From NCBI GenBank assembly GCA_025356505.1, contig JANXSV010000202.1:1-11043 (forward strand): 11,043 nucleotides of DNA, given 5' to 3'. The position numbers and the translations under genes are program-made. The notes under the pieces are model-generated. The model was not told the DNA's origin, searched no databases, and saw only the letters and a list, made by a program, of their open reading frames with translations. Positions 6,694 through 11,043 of this stretch are shown here, one piece after another (positions within the stretch are counted from its first letter, which is position 1; every line of letters starts with the position of its first letter). This DNA comes from Methylovirgula sp. Lineage in GTDB: Bacteria > Pseudomonadota > Alphaproteobacteria > Rhizobiales > Beijerinckiaceae.

Positions 6694-7038
6694 CTACATC
6701 CGAATCGGCGTTAGGCGATGGTGCATACAAACGTGAGCCTGTTGCAGGATATAGCCAATCTTATTGTCTTCCCACAGCCCGCGTGCGCAGGCTTCAGCCG
6801 CCGGCTGAGGTTGATAATAGCGCGTCGGGCACATGCGAAAAGTTGTGCCAGGCTGGCAGCCTGAAATGATCGAGTCGCTCGGGCCGGTTGGAGTGTTACC
6901 GTTGGTCGGGGCGGCGGGTGTGACGCCGTTGCTTGGGCCGCGGGTCTGCAGGGCTTGGGCAAAATCCGCGGTTGTAGCGATAACTGCGAGGCTGACGAGG
7001 ACGCTGGCTGCGAGATTCGAACGGGTAAAACGTGTCAT
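6694..7038 (-). CDS. Small exported protein of unknown function, four cysteines
   Basis: The 114-residue protein has a Sec signal peptide (MTRFTRSN start, hydrophobic core about 9-21, likely cleavage after DFAQA at about residue 29). A low-complexity Pro/Thr/Asn/Gly linker follows (about 31-55, with the repeated theme NGVTPAAPTNGNTPTGP). The C-terminal half is compact, with cysteines at 61, 70, 84 and 104, an even number consistent with two disulfides in the periplasm or outside the cell. There is a CPTRYYQP segment (70-77) and a His-rich end (CMHHRL). AGGAGA (complement of about 7045-7050) six bases upstream of the ATG supports the start. I do not recognise the family. It is divergent from glyQ across a 200-bp region with two palindromes, and a hairpin terminator follows it. 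Confidence 0.72.
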   Translation of the reverse strand: MTRFTRSNLAASVLVSLAVIATTADFAQALQTRGPSNGVTPAAPTNGNTPTGPSDSIISGCQPGTTFRMCPTRYYQPQPAAEACARGLWEDNKIGYILQQAHVCMHHRLTPIRM

Positions 7039-7061
7039 GGTGGTCTCCTGTTATTCTGGCA

Positions 7062-7076
7062 CCGGATGTCATCCGG
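7062..7076. promoter_or_regulatory. Palindrome CCGGATG-T-CATCCGG
   Basis: Two perfect 7-bp arms around a single T lie 24-38 bases upstream of the start of the minus-strand exported protein, just outside its ribosome-binding site. It could be an operator or a leader hairpin. It also resembles short ATCCGG-type dyads scattered between genes in many alphaproteobacterial genomes, so it may be a fragment of a dispersed repeat. Confidence 0.45.
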
Positions 7077-7113
7077 CATGACCACAGTGATGCACCCTGC
7101 CGCGCGCTGGCGC

Positions 7114-7129
7114 TGTGCGCATGCGCACA
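7114..7129. promoter_or_regulatory. Perfect 16-bp palindrome TGTGCGCATGCGCACA
   Basis: The sequence is identical to its own reverse complement over 16 bp with no spacer, the form expected of a site for a dimeric regulator. It lies in the middle of the region between the divergent exported-protein gene and glyQ, about 24 bp upstream of the predicted glyQ -35. Which gene it would control, and by what regulator, cannot be told. Confidence 0.5.
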
Positions 7130-7152
7130 AGCCTCAATGCCACAGACGCGCA

Positions 7153-7181
7153 TTGACCAAATCGCTCCGCCTCACTAGTTT
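7153..7181 (+). promoter_or_regulatory. Likely glyQ promoter
   Basis: TTGACC (7153-7158, five of six consensus positions) is separated by 17 bp from TAGTTT (7176-7181, three of six). Transcription would then begin near 7188, at the first unit of the 15-bp tandem repeats, leaving a leader of about 50 nt composed almost wholly of those repeats. Confidence 0.45.
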
Positions 7182-7185
7182 GCCC

Positions 7186-7230
7186 CAAAACTCGAACCTG
7201 CAAAACTCGAACCTGCAAAACTCGCACCCG
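7186..7230 (+). repeat. Three tandem 15-bp repeats directly upstream of glyQ
   Basis: CAAAACTCGAACCTG occurs at 7186-7200 and again, identical, at 7201-7215; a third copy at 7216-7230 (CAAAACTCGCACCCG) differs at two positions. The array ends 8 bp before the glyQ ATG and occupies the place where a ribosome-binding site would sit. The identity of the first two copies suggests recent duplication by slippage. Confidence 0.9.
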
Positions 7231-7238
7231 GCAAACCC

Positions 7239-8162
7239 ATGACCAGCAAAACCTCAGCGCTTGACCCGGCCCGCTCGTTTCAGGGGCTTTTGTTGACCCT
7301 GCAACAATTCTGGGCAGCGCAGGGCTGCGTTATTTTGCAACCCTACGATATGGAAGTGGGCGCGGGCACGTTCCACCCTGCTACAACCTTGCGCTCCCTT
7401 GGCCCCAAACATTGGAACGCCGCCTATGTTCAGCCCTCCCGCCGCCCTAAAGATGGCCGATATGGGGAAAATCCCAACCGCCTCCAGCATTATTACCAGT
7501 TTCAGGTCATTCTGAAGCCATCGCCTTCAAACCTTCAGCAACTCTATCTCGATAGCCTCGCGGCCATAGGCGTTGATATGGCGCTGCACGACATCCGGTT
7601 TGTGGAAGATGACTGGGAAAGCCCAACACTCGGCGCTTGGGGGCTTGGCTGGGAATGTTGGTGCGACGGCATGGAAGTCAGTCAGTTCACCTATTTTCAG
7701 CAAGTGGCTGGCGTCGAATGTGCGCCGATATCCGGCGAACTCACCTATGGGTTGGAGCGCCTCGCCATGTATGTGCAGGGCGTTGAAAATGTCTATGACC
7801 TCAACTTCAACGGCCTCGAAGGCGCAGCCAAAGTCACCTACGGCGATGTGTTCAAACAAGCCGAGCAGGAATATTCCCGCCATAACTTTGAACATGCCGA
7901 TACGGCGATGCTGGTTCAACATTTCAAAGACGCTGAAGCCGAATGTAAAGCGTTGCTTGCCGCAGGCGATCAGCACGAGCGTCACACCATGGCGCTGCCT
8001 GCCTATGACCAATGCATCAAGGCGTCCCACCGCTTCAATCTGCTTGATGCGCGCGGCGTGATCTCGGTCACCGAACGCCAAAGCTATATTTTGCGTGTGC
8101 GCGAACTTGCCAAAGCCTGCGGGCAGGCTTGGCTCAAAACAGCAGGCGGCGGAGCGGCATAG
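7239..8162 (+). CDS. glyQ: Glycyl-tRNA synthetase alpha subunit
   Basis: GlyQ is the catalytic subunit of the bacterial alpha2beta2 glycyl-tRNA synthetase, a class II aminoacyl-tRNA synthetase that activates glycine with ATP. The 307 residues match the usual ~300. Family blocks include [20 protein letters not shown] (14-33), [16 protein letters not shown] (34-49), the motif 2 region from [14 protein letters not shown] to LQHYYQFQV (63-90) and the motif 3 region [16 protein letters not shown] (166-181), whose arginine is the class II ATP-binding residue. The ATG at 7239 is right for the family, but no Shine-Dalgarno precedes it; the 15-bp tandem repeats lie there instead. It is followed after 50 bp by glyS, so co-transcription is expected. 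Confidence 0.97.
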   Translation: MTSKTSALDPARSFQGLLLTLQQFWAAQGCVILQPYDMEVGAGTFHPATTLRSLGPKHWNAAYVQPSRRPKDGRYGENPNRLQHYYQFQVILKPSPSNLQQLYLDSLAAIGVDMALHDIRFVEDDWESPTLGAWGLGWECWCDGMEVSQFTYFQQVAGVECAPISGELTYGLERLAMYVQGVENVYDLNFNGLEGAAKVTYGDVFKQAEQEYSRHNFEHADTAMLVQHFKDAEAECKALLAAGDQHERHTMALPAYDQCIKASHRFNLLDARGVISVTERQSYILRVRELAKACGQAWLKTAGGGAA

Positions 8163-8212
8163 TTAGCCCGTAAACGCCATCTCTCCATATTTTTCCAACA
8201 CAAAGCCGCAAA

Positions 8213-10777
8213 ATGCCCGACCTCCTTCTTGAATTGTTTAGCGAAGAAATCCCCGCCCGCATGCAGGCGAACGCCGCGCAGGATTTGCAGAAGCTGGTCA
8301 CCAATGCGCTCGTCGATCGCGGCCTCACCTATGAAGGCGCAGCCGCCTATGTCACGCCCCGCCGCTTAACGCTGAATATTGTTGGCCTTCCCGCCCGCCA
8401 GAGTGATCAGCACGAGGATATCAGAGGCCCGCGTGTCGGCTCACCCGAGCAGGCGCTGGCCGGATTCTTGAAAAAGGCCGGGCTGTCGTCGATCGATCAA
8501 GCCAAGATCGAATCCGATGGCAAAAAGGGCGAGATTTACATCGCCCACATCCACCGTGCCGGAAAGCAAACTTCAGACGTGTTGCGCGATATTCTGCCCG
8601 GCATCGTGCGCAATTTCCCGTGGCCAAGATCAATGCGTTGGGGCGATACGATAGCCTATCCGGAGTCGCTGCGCTGGGTGCGGCCTCTGCACAGCATTGT
8701 TTGCACCTTCGGGCCGGAAACCGAGGAGCCGGAAATCGTTGATTTCGAGGTTGGCGGCATCACGGCTTCCAACATTACCTACGGCCATCGTTTCATGGCG
8801 CCCGCTGCCATCAAAGTCCGGCGTTTCGGCGACTATGTTGCAGCGCTCGAGAAAGCCAAGGTGGTGCTTGATCCGGCGCGCCGCCGCGAAATTATTCTCA
8901 CCGACGCGCAGACGCTGGCCTTTGCGCATGGCTATGAGCTGGTTGAGGACGAGGGCCTGCTCAATGAAGTCGCCGGTCTTGTCGAATGGCCCGTGGTGCT
9001 GATGGGCAGTTTCGACGCGGCGTTTCTGGATATTCCGGGCGAAGTTGTGCGCGCCACCATCCGCGCCAATCAAAAATGCTTTGTGCTGCGAAACCCGAAA
9101 ACCAATAAGCTCGCCCCCGCCTTCATCCTCACCGCCAATATCGAGGCCACGGACCATGGCAAAGCCATCGCGGCCGGCAATAGCCGCGTTGTGCGCGCGC
9201 GCCTGTCCGATGCCCTGTATTTCTGGCAAACCGATCAGAAGCCGTTGCCGGATTATAATCCAAAGCGCAGCCTGCTCGATCAGCGCATGGACAAAAGCCG
9301 CCAGCTGAACATCGTCTTCCACGAAAAGCTCGGCACGCAGGGCGAACGCGTTGATCGCATCATTGCGTTGGCGCAGTATATTGCGTCGCTGGTTGGCGCA
9401 AATCCTGCCGATGCGAAGCGCGCTGCAGAACTGTGCAAAGCAGATCTAATCACAGAAGTTGTTGGCGAATTTCCTGAAGTGCAGGGCCTGATGGGCCGCC
9501 GCTATGCTGAGTTGCAGGGCGAAAAACCCGAAGTCGCGCTGGCGATCGAGGAACATTACAAGCCACAGGGCCCTTCGGACTATGTGCCGAAAAACCCCAT
9601 CTCCATTGCACTGGCGCTGGCCGACAAGCTCGACACTCTGGTTGGTTTCTGGGTGATTGATGAAAAACCCACCGGCTCGAAGGACCCCTTTGCCCTGCGC
9701 CGCGCCGCCTTGGGCGTGATCCGGCTGGTGCTGGAGAATGGATTGAAGATCAACCTGAGCAGCCCAGTCCGATACGCTCTTTTAAAACTACTTGTCTCCA
9801 AAATCGACTATTTTTATAATGCCTTTGATCGGGAATACCTCCCCAAAGAACGTCTAATCGAAGCAATAAGCTTTTTTGGCTATTTGCAGGAAAAGAGTCC
9901 TTTCGAGTACAATTATCTTAACTACGATGGATTTTTAAAACGATTTAATCCCTTGCTTATAAAAATGATGGACGAACATTGGGATGTGTATGAGTCGAGT
10001 ATCGAAGTTTTTGCGGTGGGCAACAATTTACTCGATTGGACAGTTACAGAAAAACTCTACGACACAGTTGTCCCGTTCGGCAAAAGGCTGAACGACGATG
10101 AAGTATCTCGTAGATACCCTGAATTGATGGAGCTTGTGACTAAGACTTTTGAGTCTAGGGCAAACGAGCTAACCAATTTAAGAATTCATCCGGATAAAAT
10201 TCCTGCAGAAAGTTCTTTTTTTGAAAAATATGCTTGTGCAATTTCCTCCGACCTCCTCACCTTTTTCAATGAACGCTTAAAAGTCTATCTGCGCGAGAAG
10301 GGCATGCGCCATGATGTCCTCGATGCGGTGATCTCACTCGAAGCAAATGACCTCCTCGAAATCCAAAACCGTGCGCAGGCGCTGCAAGTTTTCCTCGAAA
10401 CCGATTCGGGCAAAAACCTGCTCGCCGCCTATAAGCGCGCCGCCAATATCCTGCGCGCCGAGGAGAAGAAATTTCCCACTGAGGCCGCAAGTTATGCGCT
10501 ACCCGGCGAAGTCAAATATCTACACGAACCCTCAGAAAAGGCGCTTGGCGCTGAATTGCACACTTCTGCCTACGAGACCTCCGCCGCGATGCGGAAAAAT
10601 GATTTCACCGCCGCGCTCAATGCTCTCGCGAAGCTGGCGCAACCTGCAGAGGCGTTTTTCACCGATGTCATGGTCAACGCCGACGATGCCGCCCTGCGCC
10701 TCAACCGCCTGCGGTTGCTCTCGAATTTCAGAGCGCAAATGCACGCCGCAGCGGATTTTTCTAAAATTGCAGGCTGA
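8213..10777 (+). CDS. glyS: Glycyl-tRNA synthetase beta subunit carrying an unusual internal insertion
   Basis: GlyS binds tRNA(Gly) and complements GlyQ in the heterotetramer. The N-terminus [18 protein letters not shown] is diagnostic. The tRNA-binding body continues through blocks such as [11 protein letters not shown] and the HD-like domain with [13 protein letters not shown] and [20 protein letters not shown], up to about residue 515. The C-terminal DALR-type anticodon-binding domain begins at [18 protein letters not shown] (680-697) and runs to ADFSKIAG at the end. The protein is 854 residues, against about 690-700 usually; the excess lies in one block, residues 516-679, whose DNA is AT-rich and unlike its surroundings. 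The frame is intact and both flanking domains look functional. No clear ribosome-binding site precedes the ATG at 8213. Confidence 0.96.
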   Translation: MPDLLLELFSEEIPARMQANAAQDLQKLVTNALVDRGLTYEGAAAYVTPRRLTLNIVGLPARQSDQHEDIRGPRVGSPEQALAGFLKKAGLSSIDQAKIESDGKKGEIYIAHIHRAGKQTSDVLRDILPGIVRNFPWPRSMRWGDTIAYPESLRWVRPLHSIVCTFGPETEEPEIVDFEVGGITASNITYGHRFMAPAAIKVRRFGDYVAALEKAKVVLDPARRREIILTDAQTLAFAHGYELVEDEGLLNEVAGLVEWPVVLMGSFDAAFLDIPGEVVRATIRANQKCFVLRNPKTNKLAPAFILTANIEATDHGKAIAAGNSRVVRARLSDALYFWQTDQKPLPDYNPKRSLLDQRMDKSRQLNIVFHEKLGTQGERVDRIIALAQYIASLVGANPADAKRAAELCKADLITEVVGEFPEVQGLMGRRYAELQGEKPEVALAIEEHYKPQGPSDYVPKNPISIALALADKLDTLVGFWVIDEKPTGSKDPFALRRAALGVIRLVLENGLKINLSSPVRYALLKLLVSKIDYFYNAFDREYLPKERLIEAISFFGYLQEKSPFEYNYLNYDGFLKRFNPLLIKMMDEHWDVYESSIEVFAVGNNLLDWTVTEKLYDTVVPFGKRLNDDEVSRRYPELMELVTKTFESRANELTNLRIHPDKIPAESSFFEKYACAISSDLLTFFNERLKVYLREKGMRHDVLDAVISLEANDLLEIQNRAQALQVFLETDSGKNLLAAYKRAANILRAEEKKFPTEAASYALPGEVKYLHEPSEKALGAELHTSAYETSAAMRKNDFTAALNALAKLAQPAEAFFTDVMVNADDAALRLNRLRLLSNFRAQMHAAADFSKIAG
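9758..10249 (+). other. AT-rich in-frame insertion within glyS
   Basis: This block encodes residues 516-679 of GlyS, between LENGLKINL (507-515) and the start of the anticodon-binding domain. Hand-counted GC over 9781-10260 is 185/480 (38.5%), against 107/180 (59%) in the 180 bases 9541-9720. Codons rare elsewhere in the gene cluster here: TTA and CTA leucine, AGA and AGG arginine, ATA isoleucine. The protein is rich in Phe, Tyr, Asn, Lys and Glu, predicted mostly helical by eye, with no cysteine-asparagine intein junctions, no transposase DDE pattern and no zinc motif. I saw no terminal inverted repeats or target duplication. Exact ends are uncertain by some 10-20 codons because the native linker is variable. 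Confidence 0.8.
9792..9820 (+). promoter_or_regulatory. Promoter-like sequence inside the glyS insertion
   Basis: TTGTCT (9792-9797), a 17-bp spacer and a perfect TATAAT (9815-9820) form a sigma-70-like promoter on the plus strand at the start of the AT-rich block. It may be incidental to the low GC. An in-frame ATG pair follows at 9965-9970 without a ribosome-binding site. Confidence 0.3.
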
Positions 10778-10947
10778 TGAAAAGCGCTTCGTGCGCATCA
10801 AACATCAGCCGGCACTTAAATTTTTGCAGAAAGTGGCGCAATTATTGCAGCTTTAGCGCTAAGTCTTATTCCAATTTCAATATTTCTGTTCCAAAACACC
10901 CCCATGCCTCAAGCTGAAATCCGGCCAAATATCGAAGGACATCTAAT
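10778..10947. other. Intergenic region between glyS and ppdK
   Basis: This 170-bp stretch holds a small imperfect hairpin (GCGC-TTCGT-GCGC, 10783-10795) with no T-tract, a GCAAT-T-ATTGC dyad (10838-10848) and the palindrome TTAGCGCTAA (10853-10862). No convincing intrinsic terminator for glyS and no well-spaced promoter for ppdK were found, though one should lie here or read-through occurs. Confidence 0.4.
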
Positions 10948-11043
10948 ATGGTGAAATGGGTCTATTCATTCGGCGACGGTAAAGCCGAAGGCAAAGCGGG
11001 CATGAAAAACCTTTTGGGCGGCAAGGGCGCAAATCTCGCCGAA
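10948..11043 (+). CDS. ppdK: Pyruvate, phosphate dikinase, N-terminal fragment cut by window edge
   Basis: Thirty-two codons are present, reading [15 protein letters not shown] and then the [11 protein letters not shown] block, which is the highly conserved start of PPDK. The GGKGANL stretch belongs to the N-terminal ATP-grasp nucleotide-binding domain. The enzyme interconverts pyruvate, ATP and phosphate with phosphoenolpyruvate, AMP and pyrophosphate, in the cytoplasm. The ATG at 10948 has GAAGGA (10934-10939) eight bases upstream. The rest of the roughly 880-residue protein lies beyond the window. Confidence 0.93.
   Translation, partial: MVKWVYSFGDGKAEGKAGMKNLLGGKGANLAE

Noticed and set aside
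8630..9322. 230-codon minus-strand open frame
   Set aside because: It is antisense to the conserved part of glyS; long antisense frames are expected at this GC content.
9758..10249. Intein in GlyS
   Set aside because: No Cys/Ser/Thr splice block A, no penultimate HN at the right edge and no homing endonuclease motif; at about 164 residues with this composition it does not fit a mini-intein.
9758..10249. Insertion sequence or transposase remnant in glyS
   Set aside because: No terminal inverted repeats, target duplication or DDE/HUH motif seen; the frame is open throughout and continues correctly into the C-terminal domain.
10777..10917. 46-codon frame whose ATG overlaps the glyS stop (TGATG)
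   Set aside because: It could be translationally coupled, but the peptide has no recognisable feature, its ribosome-binding site is lacking and it spans likely untranslated sequence.

Overview
The window looks like a housekeeping stretch from an alphaproteobacterium, most likely a member of the Hyphomicrobiales (Rhizobiales). The grounds are the protein sequences of GlyQ, GlyS and the N-terminus of pyruvate phosphate dikinase. The order polyprenyl synthase / DUF2007 protein / tRNA1(Val) methyltransferase / glyQ / glyS / ppdK also resembles one I recall from that order. No species can be named. Hand-counted GC in coding sequence flanking the glyS anomaly is about 59% (107/180).

Layout. 1-687: 3' part of ispE (plus). 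697-1938: exported purple-acid-phosphatase-like metallophosphoesterase (minus), tail-to-tail with ispE with 9 bp between stops. 1939-2131: divergent control region with a perfect 8-bp-stem inverted repeat. 2132-3578: qmcA-like SPFH protein and its NfeD-family partner (plus, probable operon). 3663-4676: long-chain polyprenyl diphosphate synthase (minus, GTG start). 4784-5753: DUF2007 protein overlapping a TrmN6-type methyltransferase (plus). 5785-7038: three small exported proteins of unknown function (minus), two of them sharing a C-x20-C tail. 7039-7238: divergent control region with two perfect palindromes and three 15-bp tandem repeats running up to glyQ. 7239-10777: glyQ and glyS (plus), the two subunits of the alpha2beta2 glycyl-tRNA synthetase. 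10948-11043: 5' end of ppdK. No gene-free stretch exceeds 300 bp.

The genes fall into isoprenoid synthesis (ispE early in the MEP pathway, the polyprenyl synthase making the quinone tail), tRNA biology (TrmN6, GlyQ, GlyS), membrane organisation (SPFH/NfeD) and the cell envelope (phosphatase and small exported proteins). They look like neighbours rather than one pathway.

The clearest anomaly is inside glyS. An in-frame AT-rich block (about 38.5% GC by hand count) of roughly 160 codons lies between the HD-like body and the C-terminal anticodon-binding domain. It takes the protein from an expected ~700 residues to 854 without breaking the frame. I do not recognise the inserted sequence. I found no defence system, CRISPR array, complete insertion sequence, tRNA or rRNA in this window.
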